A stretch of 64,000 nt of DNA from an uncultured Eubacteriales bacterium (lineage in GTDB: Bacteria > Bacillota > Clostridia > Lachnospirales > Lachnospiraceae): positions 1 through 64,000 of the forward strand of contig OMWM01000001.1 in the NCBI GenBank assembly GCA_900314775.1, read 5' to 3'. A program made the position numbers and the translations under genes. Within the stretch, counting starts at the first letter, position 1; the number at the start of each line of letters is the position of its first letter. The notes below the pieces were generated by a model that worked only from the letters and a program-made list of their open reading frames with translations, had not been told where the DNA came from and searched no databases. Positions 56,408 to 64,000 of the stretch are shown here, piece by piece.

Positions 56408-56833
56408 TTATTCCTCTTCATCGCCGCCGGAAATATCCCCGTCGTCCTCGCCGATCTCATCGCCGTGGACAGGGCCATCCTCTGTCATGTACTCCCTCGC
56501 GGTTACCCGGTTTCTCTGACGTTCCTTTTCCACCTGCTGGGAAAGGATCTCCTTCACATCCTCGCTGTCCCGGATGTTTTTGATATCAAAGCAGCCGAGA
56601 TCCTTGTCGGAGGAGTCAAAATGCACGGTGCCCAGCCCGAAGATCTTCTGCAGAAACGTCCTGTGCAGATTGACATTCATGATCCGGTAGAGACGGACCT
56701 CATACTCCCTGGTGTTAAACAGGCCGGATTCCACGAAAAACCGGTCCTCGGAAATTCCATATTTCGTAAAAGTCCACGGCAGTCCGCACCAGAGGCGTTT
56801 GCGCGCGTACCAAAGCAATATCTTCTTATTCAT
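56408..56833 (-). CDS. PH domain-containing protein (bPH2 type)
   Basis: 141 residues from the ATG at 56831-56833 behind GGAGG. The fold-defining strand pattern TKYGISEDRFFVESGLF, then VRLYRIMNVNLHRTFLQKIFGLGTVHF and the downstream KDLGCFDIKNIRD is that of bacterial PH (YdbS/DUF304-like) domains, here without membrane helices. The C-terminus is very acidic (GEDDGDISGGDEEE). Role unknown; next to the ABC-F gene. Confidence 0.8.
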   Translation of the reverse strand: MNKKILLWYARKRLWCGLPWTFTKYGISEDRFFVESGLFNTREYEVRLYRIMNVNLHRTFLQKIFGLGTVHFDSSDKDLGCFDIKNIRDSEDVKEILSQQVEKERQRNRVTAREYMTEDGPVHGDEIGEDDGDISGGDEEE

Positions 56834-56881
56834 CTCGAAGGGCCTCCTTTTCATTTATCATAAAGGATGCGGGGAGAAATA

Positions 56882-58360
56882 TCAACCGAGAGTGACCGTT
56901 TTGACGGCAATTTCCTCGCAGAATTTCCTGTCGTGCTCGGCAAAGATCAGCGTCGGGCGGTAATCCAGCAGCAGTTTTTCGATCTGCATTCTGGACAGAA
57001 CATCGATGTAATTGAGCGGTTCATCCCACACCAGCAGGTGCGCCTGTTCGCAGAGGCTCCTGGCTATCTGCACCTTCTTCTTCTGGCCTTCGCTCATCGC
57101 CTGCAACGGTGTGTCAAACTGTTCCCGGGAAAAATCGAGCTTGCGCAGGATCGCCTTGAACAGGCTCTCGTCGATCTGCGCCGCCTCGGCGTAGTCGGAA
57201 AGATCTGTCTGCTCAAATACGGCGTTCTGCTGCACATACGAGATCCGCAGTCCGCTGCCGCGGGTAAAGGTGCCGGTGTGCGGGATGTCTTCCCCGCACA
57301 GGAGCTTTAACAGGCTGGATTTGCCGCTGCCGTTTTTTCCGACCAGCGCGATCCGATCGCCCCGCATAACCGAAAAGCTCACCGGTCCGCAGATCATGCG
57401 ATCATCATAATACACAGAGACATTGGAAAAATCCGCCATCTTCTCCGTCTTATACGGCAGCTGCCGGATCGACAGATCCTGCACTGTCTCTGCATTTTTA
57501 AGAAGAGATTCCTTCTGCCGGGCGGCCTGCAGACGGCGATTTTCAATTGCCTTCGACCGCTTCATGGATTTGGCTGCCTTATGGCCGACATAGCCGCGGT
57601 CCACGCGGGAGCCGGAGCTGGTGGTGCCGAATTTTCCCTTCTCCGCCTTCGACGACCAGGCTGCACGCTCGGCCGCGCTCTTCTTCAGCCGGCCGATTTC
57701 CCCTTCCAGCTTTCTGTTCTCCGCGAGTTCAAACTGCATCTGTCTTTGCTGATTCTCATACCAGGTGGAAAAATTTCCCTGCTGGATCTCGATGTCCGTG
57801 CGGTTGATCGCCATCACATGGTCGATGCAGCCGTCCAGAAAGCTCCGGTCATGGGAAACAAGGATAAAGCCTTTTTTGCCGGCCAGATACCGGCTGACCA
57901 GTTCTCTTCCCCGCAGGTCCAGATGGTTGGTCGGCTCATCGATCAGCAGAAAATCATTTTCATTCAGGAAAAGCGCGGCCAGCATCAGCTTGGTCCGCTC
58001 CCCGTTGGAGAGCGTATAAAACGACTGATAGAGCACATCCTCCGGCACCTCCAGCAGATTCAGCTCCCGCACAAGCTGCCAGTAAGCGAAATCCGGGCAG
58101 ATCTCCTGCGCCGCATCAAGCGCATTTTCGTAAGGGTCGCTGACCGGATAAGGAAAATATTCCAGGTCCACCGGACAGCTGATCGTCCCGCTGTACTCCA
58201 TCTTCTGCTGCAGAAGGCGCAGCAGCGTCGTCTTGCCGCGCCCGTTGCGCCCGATCAGGCCCAGCTTCCAGCTGGTGTCAATGGTCAGGCTGACATTTTC
58301 AAAAATATTTTCATAGCTGCCTTCGTAGGCAAATGTAAGATTCTGTATGGTTATCTGCAC
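56882..58360 (-). CDS. ABC-F protein, Lsa-like
   Basis: 492 residues, two ABC domains, no membrane part. First P-loop GLIGRNGRGKTTLLRLL, signature TLSNGERTKLMLA and DEPTNHLDL; second P-loop LVGKNGSGKSSLLKLL, signature AMSEGQKKKVQIA and WDEPLNYIDV. The long interdomain linker (about 205-300) is where ABC-F proteins reach the ribosomal P-site. The wording of the N-terminus (WKLGLIGRNGRGKTTLLRLL), the RVMKRSK-like KSMKRSK in the linker and the DEPLNY(I/L)DV motif are those of the Lsa branch, whose members protect ribosomes from lincosamides, streptogramin A and pleuromutilins. Whether this copy gives resistance is not shown by sequence. Confidence 0.88.
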   Translation of the reverse strand: MQITIQNLTFAYEGSYENIFENVSLTIDTSWKLGLIGRNGRGKTTLLRLLQQKMEYSGTISCPVDLEYFPYPVSDPYENALDAAQEICPDFAYWQLVRELNLLEVPEDVLYQSFYTLSNGERTKLMLAALFLNENDFLLIDEPTNHLDLRGRELVSRYLAGKKGFILVSHDRSFLDGCIDHVMAINRTDIEIQQGNFSTWYENQQRQMQFELAENRKLEGEIGRLKKSAAERAAWSSKAEKGKFGTTSSGSRVDRGYVGHKAAKSMKRSKAIENRRLQAARQKESLLKNAETVQDLSIRQLPYKTEKMADFSNVSVYYDDRMICGPVSFSVMRGDRIALVGKNGSGKSSLLKLLCGEDIPHTGTFTRGSGLRISYVQQNAVFEQTDLSDYAEAAQIDESLFKAILRKLDFSREQFDTPLQAMSEGQKKKVQIARSLCEQAHLLVWDEPLNYIDVLSRMQIEKLLLDYRPTLIFAEHDRKFCEEIAVKTVTLG

Positions 58361-58393
58361 TCTGGCATCCCCTCCTCATTGCATGGCACAACA

Positions 58394-58429
58394 TAAAAAT
58401 AACGGTCTCCGTCCGAAAACGAAGACCGT
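58394..58429 (-). terminator. Terminator of tgt-yajC
   Basis: ACGGTCT / AGACCGT stem with an inner CG-rich part, then TATTTTTATG on the minus strand, just past the yajC stop. Confidence 0.75.
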
Positions 58430-58442
58430 GTCCGCATTCACA

Positions 58443-58769
58443 TTACTCGCCGTCTGCCGATCCTTCTTTCTCAACACTGACGATAGCTTCCTTCTGCATC
58501 GGAATACGGCAGTGCTTGTCGGAACCGAACTCGACAACAACAACCTCATCGGAAATATCAATGACTACACCGTAAAAGCCGCTGGTCGTAAGAACGCTGT
58601 CTCCGACCTCCAGGCTGGCGAGCATCGCATCGGTCTCTCTCTGACGCTTTCTGGACGGACGGACAGAGAGGAAATAGAAAAGTGCCGCAAAGATTCCAAT
58701 GTAGACAATCAGCATGACAACAGCCGATGTTGTACTGCTGGAATCCAGTGTTAAAGGCATAATGTTCAT
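58443..58769 (-). CDS. yajC: Preprotein translocase subunit YajC
   Basis: Small membrane accessory of the Sec-SecDF system, 108 residues. One membrane helix (about 15-37), then FLSVRPSRKRQRETDAML (the usual form is RPQ..R.K), SLEVGDSVLTTSGFYGVV and the DEVVVVEFGSDKHCRIP strand. secD/secF are not in the window. It follows tgt by 25 bases, a standard arrangement. Confidence 0.94.
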   Translation of the reverse strand: MNIMPLTLDSSSTTSAVVMLIVYIGIFAALFYFLSVRPSRKRQRETDAMLASLEVGDSVLTTSGFYGVVIDISDEVVVVEFGSDKHCRIPMQKEAIVSVEKEGSADGE

Positions 58770-58794
58770 GTAACTTCCTCCTAAAATATAATAA

Positions 58795-59934
58795 TCATTT
58801 ATCTTCGTCTCCGGCTTTGAAGCCGTCGAGCGTAGCTCTCTTGAATTCCGCGTACCGGTGTTCCCGGATCGCTGCCCTGATCTCCTCCATTAAATGATTG
58901 TAGAAATACAGGTTGTGCAGCACGCAGAAACGCATGCCCAGCATCTCTTTCGCCCGCAGCAGATGGCTCACATAGGCTCTGGTATAATGCTGGCATACCG
59001 GACAGCCGCAGCCTTCCTCTATCGGCCGGTCGTCCAGCTTAAAACGGGCATTGAACAGATTCAGCTTGCCGAAATGCGTATAGACATGGCCGTGCCGGCC
59101 GTTGCGCGACGGATAGACGCAGTCGAAAAAGTCCACGCCGCGGTCCACACCCTCGATGATATTCTCCGGTGTGCCGACACCCATCAGATAAATCGGCTTG
59201 TCCTGCGGCAGATACGGCACCACTTCGTCGAGAATATGATACATCTGCTCGTGCGATTCGCCGACTGCCAGACCGCCGACCGCGTAGCCATCGAGATCCA
59301 GCTCGGAAATCTGCTTCGCATGCTCGATCCGGATATCCTCGTAGGTACCGCCCTGATTGATGCCGAAGAGCATCTGGTGCGGATTCACCGTATCTTCCAG
59401 GGCATTCAGCTCATCGATCTTCTTCTTGCATCGATACAGCCAGCGCGTCGTCCGGTTGACGGAATTGATCATATATTCGCGGCTTGACGGGTACGGTGCA
59501 CATTCATCGAGAGCCATCGCGATCGTCGACCCAAGATTGGACTGAATCTGGATGCTCTCCTCCGGTCCCATGAAAATGCGGTGGCCGTCGATATGGGACT
59601 GGAAGGTAACGCCTTCCTCACGGATCTTGCGCAGGCCCTTCAGGGAAAAGATCTGAAAGCCGCCGGAATCCGTCAGAATCGGGCGGTCCCAGTTCATGAA
59701 CTTATGAAGTCCTCCGAGCTGCTTGATCGTCTCGTCGCCGGTCCGGACATGCAGATGATATGTATTGGAAAGTTCTACCTGTGTGCCGATCTCACGAAGG
59801 TCCTGTGTGGACACGGCTCCCTTGATCGCGCCGACAGTGCCGACGTTCATGAAAACAGGTGTCTCGATAGTGCCATGCACCGTCTCCATATGGGCGCTGC
59901 GCGCTCTGCCATCACGGGCGACAATCTGATACAT
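58795..59934 (-). CDS. tgt: tRNA-guanine transglycosylase
   Basis: Exchanges guanine-34 in GUN anticodons for a queuine precursor. 379 residues. Nucleophile and base site in LTDSGGFQIFSL, VGGLAVGES and the MGVGTPENIIEGVDRGVDFFDCVYPSRNGRHG stretch; zinc ligands CGCPVCQHY and the later H. Starts a two-gene unit with yajC. Confidence 0.97.
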   Translation of the reverse strand: MYQIVARDGRARSAHMETVHGTIETPVFMNVGTVGAIKGAVSTQDLREIGTQVELSNTYHLHVRTGDETIKQLGGLHKFMNWDRPILTDSGGFQIFSLKGLRKIREEGVTFQSHIDGHRIFMGPEESIQIQSNLGSTIAMALDECAPYPSSREYMINSVNRTTRWLYRCKKKIDELNALEDTVNPHQMLFGINQGGTYEDIRIEHAKQISELDLDGYAVGGLAVGESHEQMYHILDEVVPYLPQDKPIYLMGVGTPENIIEGVDRGVDFFDCVYPSRNGRHGHVYTHFGKLNLFNARFKLDDRPIEEGCGCPVCQHYTRAYVSHLLRAKEMLGMRFCVLHNLYFYNHLMEEIRAAIREHRYAEFKRATLDGFKAGDEDK

Positions 59935-59976
59935 AATCTCCTCCGGTCTTTCTATACGTTAAAAATCAACATTGTA

Positions 59977-60004
59977 ATTATATCATATTCCAAACCATCT
60001 GCAA
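59977..60004 (-). promoter_or_regulatory. tgt promoter
   Basis: TTGCAG (59999-60004), 16 bases, TATAAT (59977-59982) on the minus strand; divergent from the aroC promoter. Confidence 0.65.
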
Positions 60005-60040
60005 GCGCAGATTTATACGGATTCGCCGTTGCCGCCGCTC

Positions 60041-60069
60041 TTGCGTCCGGCAGGCAGATAATTTATACT
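60041..60069 (+). promoter_or_regulatory. aroC promoter
   Basis: TTGCGT (60041-60046), 17 bases, TATACT (60064-60069), about 35 bases before the aroC start. Confidence 0.65.
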
Positions 60070-60103
60070 GATTGCATACTCTTAAAATGAAAGGACAATG
60101 ATC

Positions 60104-61213
60104 ATGGCTGGATCCAGTTTCGGAAATATTTTCAGAATCACTACCTGGGGGGAATCGCACGGCAAGGCAATCGGGGCCGTCGTCGACGGCTGCCCCGCCG
60201 GCATTCCGCTGACTGAGGCGGATATTCAGTACTATCTGAATCTCCGCAGGCCCGGCACTTCAAGGGCTGCAACGGCGCGGCAGGAAAGCGATACCGTCGA
60301 GATACTCTCCGGTGTCTTCGAGGGACGCACGACCGGCACGCCGATCTCCATGCTGATCCGCAACACAGACCAGCATTCCGGCGACTACGCTAACATCGCC
60401 GGCTGCTATCGGCCGGGCCACGCCGATTATACTTTCGATGCAAAATACGGTTTCCGCGACTACCGCGGCGGCGGCCGTTCTTCCGGCCGCGAGACCGCAG
60501 GGCGTGTGGCCGGCGGTGCGGTTGCCCTGAAGATGCTCGATGAATGCGGCATTCGCATCACGGCTTATACGAAGTCGATCGGTCCCGTCAGCATTGATGA
60601 CGACCCGGACGGCTATGACGAGGCGGAGATCATGCGCAACCCGCTCTTCATGCCAAATAAAGAAGCCGCTGCCAGGGCGATGGCTTATATTGAGCAGATG
60701 CGCAGCATGCAGGACTCTGCCGGCGGCATCATTGAATGCCGTATCGACGGCGTTCCAGCCGGTCTCGGCGACCCGGTTTTCGGGAAACTCAGCGCATCTC
60801 TCGCCCAGGCCATCTCTTCTATTGGAGCTGTCAAGGGATTTGAAATCGGCGAAGGTTTCCACGCTGCTGTCATGAGAGGTTCCGAGGACAATGACGCCTT
60901 TATGCCGGACGGCAGAGGCGGCATCACGAAGCGTACCAACCACGCCGGCGGCATTCTGGGCGGTATCAGCGACGGCTCGCCGATCGTTTTCCGCGCTGCT
61001 TTCAAGCCGGTTGCCTCGATCAGCCGCCCGCAGGATACGGTCACCAGAGACGGCAAGGCGGCGCAGCTCACCATCAAGGGCCGCCACGATCCGGTCATTC
61101 CGCCGCGCGCTGTCGTCGTCGTCAAATCCATGGCGGCGCTCGTGATCGCCGACGCCCTGCTGCTTGGCATGACCTCCCGGATCGACCGCATCAGAGATTT
61201 CTACCGGCGCTGA
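60104..61213 (+). CDS. aroC: Chorismate synthase
   Basis: Last shikimate step, FMN-dependent. 369 residues from the ATG at 60104-60106, eight bases behind AAGGA; an ATG two codons earlier is only two bases behind it. Signatures TTWGESHGKAIGAVVDGCPAG, RPGHADYTFDAKYG and the SSGRETAGRVAGGA block are complete, and GRHDPVIPPRAV closes it. It is the only gene I accept on the plus strand, and other aro genes are absent nearby. Confidence 0.97.
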   Translation: MAGSSFGNIFRITTWGESHGKAIGAVVDGCPAGIPLTEADIQYYLNLRRPGTSRAATARQESDTVEILSGVFEGRTTGTPISMLIRNTDQHSGDYANIAGCYRPGHADYTFDAKYGFRDYRGGGRSSGRETAGRVAGGAVALKMLDECGIRITAYTKSIGPVSIDDDPDGYDEAEIMRNPLFMPNKEAAARAMAYIEQMRSMQDSAGGIIECRIDGVPAGLGDPVFGKLSASLAQAISSIGAVKGFEIGEGFHAAVMRGSEDNDAFMPDGRGGITKRTNHAGGILGGISDGSPIVFRAAFKPVASISRPQDTVTRDGKAAQLTIKGRHDPVIPPRAVVVVKSMAALVIADALLLGMTSRIDRIRDFYRR

Positions 61214-61236
61214 CGGCACGGGCTAATGCAGATCAT

Positions 61237-61282
61237 AAAAGGGGACGTACAGAAGGAAAACACCTTCCGTACGTCCCCTTTT
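61237..61282. terminator. Bidirectional terminator between aroC and pspC
   Basis: AAAAGGGGACGTAC...AAGG and CCTT...GTACGTCCCCTTTT form a long stem with A's before and T's after, so it can serve aroC (plus) and pspC (minus). Confidence 0.88.
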
Positions 61283-61299
61283 CAGATACTGTCCGGTTA

Positions 61300-61506
61300 T
61301 CAGATATCGGTATCACGCGGCATCAGGATGCCGGCTGCAATGTAGAGCACAAGACCGACACCGAATGAAATCAGTGTGATAATCACCCAGATAATACGGA
61401 CAATGGTCGAGTCAATGCCCAGGGACTGCGCAATGCCGCCGCATACACCGGCGATGATCTTGTCAGTCGTCGATCTGCACAGGCGGACATCATGAATGTT
61501 CTTCAT
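61300..61506 (-). CDS. PspC domain protein
   Basis: 68 residues, almost exactly one PspC domain: RSTTDKIIAGVCGGIAQSLG, STIVRIIWVIITLISFGVG and LYIAAGILMP, with two membrane helices. Members belong to envelope-stress systems, but no pspA/liaF partner is near. It starts two bases after the lysA stop, so it is expressed with lysA. Confidence 0.9.
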   Translation of the reverse strand: MKNIHDVRLCRSTTDKIIAGVCGGIAQSLGIDSTIVRIIWVIITLISFGVGLVLYIAAGILMPRDTDI

Positions 61507-61507
61507 A

Positions 61508-62785
61508 TTACCACTCCTTCACCACATCATCAAAAATGTGCGTAAAATCAAAGGTTGCCAGGTAATCAGCCGGCGTCTCCGCACGGCGGATCAGCTGCAC
61601 GCTGCCATCTTCCTTCAGAAGAAGCTCTGCGTGTTTCAGCATTCCATTATAATTATACCCCATTGAGTAGCCATGTGCACCTGTATCGTGAAGAATTACA
61701 TAATCTCCGATATCGATCTTCGGCAGCATTCTGTCCACCGCGAATTTATCGCTGTTCTCACAGAGGCCGCCGGTCACATCATACTTGTGGTCGCAAGGCG
61801 CATTCTCCTTGCCCGCAACTGTAATATGATGATAGGCACCGTACATCATCGGACGCATCAGATCAGCCGCACAGGCATCCAGTCCGATATAGTCCTTGTA
61901 AATATGCTTCTCGTGGATCGCCGTCGTCACCAGATGGCCGTAAGGACCTGTCATATAACGTCCCATCTCCGTAAAAATCGCCACATCTGTCATACCGGCC
62001 GGTCCGAAAATCTCATCGTAAACCTTGTGCACGCCCTCGCCGATCACGGCGATGTCGTTCGGCTCACCGTCCAGCTCATACGGGATGCCGACACCGCCGG
62101 AGAGGTTGATGAAATCAATCTTCGCGCCGGTCTCCTCGTGCAGTTCCACCGCCACCTTGAACAGGATCTTCGCCAGCGCCGGATAATAATCATTGGTCTG
62201 CGTATTGCTGGCCAGGAAGGCATGCAGGCCGAAGTGCTTCACGCCCTTTGAAACCAGATAGCGGAATCCCTCCGTCAGCTGCTCACGGGTGAAGCCGTAT
62301 TTTGCCTCCTCCGGCGTATCCATGATAAAGTTGCTGATCTTGAAGACGCCGCCGGCGTTGAAACGGCAGCAGACCGTATCCGGAAATTCTCCGACATTGT
62401 CCTCAAAATATTTAATATGCGTGATGTCATCAAAATTAATGATCGCACCGACCTTCTTTGCATAGGCAAACGCCCTCGCCGGCGTATCATTGGAAGAGAA
62501 AAAAATTTTCGGGAAAGTAAAGCCGCAGGCCTTCGCCATCATCAGCTCTGTCTCGGTCGCGCAGTCGAGGCCGCAGCCTTCCTCCTTCATGATCTGAAGG
62601 ATATAAGGATTCGGTGTCGCCTTGACGGCAAAATATTCGCGGTAGCCTTTATTCCAGGAAAAGGCTTCCTTCACTCTGTGCAGATTATCGCGGATTCCCT
62701 TTTCATCATAGATATGGAAAGGAGTCGGATAGGTCTTCGTAATTTCATCCAACTGCTCTTTGGTAACAAAAGGTATTTTTTTCAT
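61508..62785 (-). CDS. lysA: Diaminopimelate decarboxylase
   Basis: PLP enzyme (alanine-racemase-type barrel) making lysine from meso-diaminopimelate. 425 residues. Lys in EYFAVKATPNPYI binds PLP; GCGLDCATETEL, GLHAFLASN, LSGGVGIPY and EMGRYMTGPYG are family blocks, and CENSDKFAVDR carries the substrate-side cysteine. Its sequence type resembles the shorter clostridial branch that is sometimes confused with carboxynorspermidine decarboxylase; the CE.SD motif supports LysA. It follows ilvE. Confidence 0.9.
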   Translation of the reverse strand: MKKIPFVTKEQLDEITKTYPTPFHIYDEKGIRDNLHRVKEAFSWNKGYREYFAVKATPNPYILQIMKEEGCGLDCATETELMMAKACGFTFPKIFFSSNDTPARAFAYAKKVGAIINFDDITHIKYFEDNVGEFPDTVCCRFNAGGVFKISNFIMDTPEEAKYGFTREQLTEGFRYLVSKGVKHFGLHAFLASNTQTNDYYPALAKILFKVAVELHEETGAKIDFINLSGGVGIPYELDGEPNDIAVIGEGVHKVYDEIFGPAGMTDVAIFTEMGRYMTGPYGHLVTTAIHEKHIYKDYIGLDACAADLMRPMMYGAYHHITVAGKENAPCDHKYDVTGGLCENSDKFAVDRMLPKIDIGDYVILHDTGAHGYSMGYNYNGMLKHAELLLKEDGSVQLIRRAETPADYLATFDFTHIFDDVVKEW

Positions 62786-62815
62786 AATTAAGCGCCTTTC
62801 TGTTTCTGTATTTTC

Positions 62816-62848
62816 AAAAAGCCGCAGTCATGCATGGCTGCGGCTTTT
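62816..62848 (-). terminator. Terminator of ilvE
   Basis: AAAAGCCGCAG / CTGCGGCTTTTT stem with a ten-base loop on the minus strand, just past ilvE. The lysA start is 30 bases further, with no clear promoter between. Confidence 0.82.
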
Positions 62849-62872
62849 CTGTTGTGTCTGCTATAAGATAAA

Positions 62873-63898
62873 TTACATGATCTTGTGAATCCAGCCTTCC
62901 GGTGCATCCACGGTACCGTACTGAATACCGGTAAGAAGATCGTAGAGCTTCTGGGTAACCGGGCCCATCTTCTCCATGCCGCTCGGGAAGCATACTGTCT
63001 CGTCGTGGGAGACAACCTTGCCGACCGGGCAGATTACGGCTGCTGTACCGCAGATACCGCACTCTGCGAAATCCTTGAGTTCGCTGAACTTAACCGGACG
63101 CTCGGTAACCTTCATGCCAAGATAGTCCTTCGCAACAACCAGAAGAGATCTTCTTGTTACAGAAGGAAGGATCGAATTGGACTTCGGTGTGACGAGCTCG
63201 CCATCCTTGGTGATGAAGATGAAGTTCGCACCGCCGGTCTCCTCTACATAAGTACGGGTCGCCGGATCAAGGAACATGTTCTCGTCATATCCATTGGCAT
63301 GTGCTGTGACATTGGCATGCAGACTCATCGCATAGTTGAGACCTGCCTTGATGAAACCGGTTCCGCGCGGCGCGGCACGGTCGAAATCGCTGACACAGAT
63401 TGTGATCGGCTTTACGCCGTTCTTGAAATACGGACCTACCGGTGTGCCGAAAAGTCTGAACTGATATTCAGTGGCCGGCTTTACACCGATAACCGGATTG
63501 GTTGCGAACATATATGGTCTGAGGTAGAGCGTAGCGCCTGTGCCGTAAGGCGGTACCCATTTGGCATTGGCTCTGACAACCTCTTCCACAGCCTCGATGA
63601 ATCTCTCAGCCGGGAAAGACGGCATCTCCATACGCTTAGCGGAATCCATCATTCTGGAAGCGTTGAGATCCGGCCGGAAAGTGACAATGCTGCCGTCTTC
63701 CTGCTCATAGGCTTTCAGTCCTTCGAAAACCTCCTGACAATACTGCAGAATACCGGCACACTCATTCAGTGTGATATTCGGGTCGTCGGTCAGAGATCCC
63801 TCTCCCCACTTGCCGTCCTTGAAGTTGGCAACATAACGCTTGTCTGTAGTAATATAACCAAAGCTCAGGTTTTTCCAGTCCAGATTTGCTTTCTCCAT
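62873..63898 (-). CDS. ilvE: Branched-chain amino acid aminotransferase
   Basis: Class IV aminotransferase for Leu, Ile and Val. 341 residues from the ATG at 63896-63898, eight bases behind GGAGG; an ATG five codons upstream overlaps that site. QEVFEGLKAY, LYLRPYMFAT, the PLP lysine in GTGFIKAGLNYAMSL, and EETGGANFIF with the later GTAAVICPVG are all family marks. It has its own promoter. Confidence 0.96.
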   Translation of the reverse strand: MEKANLDWKNLSFGYITTDKRYVANFKDGKWGEGSLTDDPNITLNECAGILQYCQEVFEGLKAYEQEDGSIVTFRPDLNASRMMDSAKRMEMPSFPAERFIEAVEEVVRANAKWVPPYGTGATLYLRPYMFATNPVIGVKPATEYQFRLFGTPVGPYFKNGVKPITICVSDFDRAAPRGTGFIKAGLNYAMSLHANVTAHANGYDENMFLDPATRTYVEETGGANFIFITKDGELVTPKSNSILPSVTRRSLLVVAKDYLGMKVTERPVKFSELKDFAECGICGTAAVICPVGKVVSHDETVCFPSGMEKMGPVTQKLYDLLTGIQYGTVDAPEGWIHKIM

Positions 63899-63952
63899 AA
63901 CAAAATCCTCCATTTCCTCTATATCATTCGGATTATTTTTTAATCAAATAAA

Positions 63953-63981
63953 AGTATAGTCTTTTAAATTTTCAAAATCAA
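63953..63981 (-). promoter_or_regulatory. ilvE promoter
   Basis: TTGATT (63976-63981), 17 bases, TATACT (63953-63958) on the minus strand. No T-box or leader peptide is visible in the about 55-base leader. Confidence 0.65.
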
Positions 63982-64000
63982 TAGGGAAATAATATGACTT

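Overview
The window reads as about 64 kb of chromosome from an anaerobic, mid-GC Firmicute of the class Clostridia, most like Lachnospiraceae. Grounds: a Firmicute-type LexA box at recA, RNase Y, eukaryote-like single-chain glycyl-tRNA synthetase, a FolB-FolK fusion, an Rnf complex next to an Etf-coupled 2-hydroxyacid dehydrogenase, DUF3793, and strong sigma-A type promoters. All but one of the protein genes (aroC) lie on the minus strand. I saw no tRNA, no CRISPR array and no insertion sequence. One mobile element enters at the left edge: the 5' end of a group IIC intron sitting directly behind the RNase Y terminator.

Layout, left to right. 0.2-3.7 kb: rny, recX, recA with a LexA box and promoter. 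3.8-5.2 kb: a CPBP membrane protease and the RNase P RNA. 5.3-11.4 kb: a replication/housekeeping operon read dgt, dnaG, a region-4-less sigma factor, a Nif3-like gene and a TGS-nucleoside kinase fusion. 11.5-13.8 kb: xpaC-telA pair. 13.9-20.9 kb: folC, folP, folBK, pheA, proB, proA, proC. 21-23.1 kb: an RlmI-like methyltransferase, an acyl carrier protein and a small zinc-ribbon membrane protein. 23.2-25.8 kb: a surface-sugar set (frameshifted licD, IspD-like cytidylyltransferase, SDR). 26-29.4 kb: 2-hydroxyacid (probably lactate) dehydrogenase with EtfB and EtfA. 29.6-34.6 kb: rnfCDGEAB. 34.7-40 kb: apbE, then the FMN-riboswitch-controlled ribD-ribE-ribBA-ribH operon that runs into it. 40-42.2 kb: glyS and a DUF3793 gene. 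42.2-49.6 kb: an operon of apbE, a four-domain FMN-binding protein, a one-domain FMN-binding protein, a NapH-like Fe-S membrane protein and a 1005-residue surface protein. 49.6-64 kb: recO, era, an M16C peptidase, guaB, a PH-domain protein, an Lsa-like ABC-F protein, yajC, tgt, aroC (plus strand), pspC, lysA and ilvE.

The theme of the middle third is flavin. FMN is made by the rib operon under an FMN riboswitch. The next gene downstream encodes a flavin transferase, and the genes after that encode the Rnf complex whose RnfG and RnfD subunits it should modify. A second flavin transferase 13 kb away heads an operon that would place at least six covalent FMN groups outside the membrane, with an Fe-S membrane protein to feed them and a sortase-type surface protein at the end. 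I regard this second operon as the most likely under-described system here: a candidate extracytosolic flavin electron relay.

Start codons were set by Shine-Dalgarno spacing where the longest reading frame was clearly over-extended. Functions rest on motif recognition by eye; no database search was possible.
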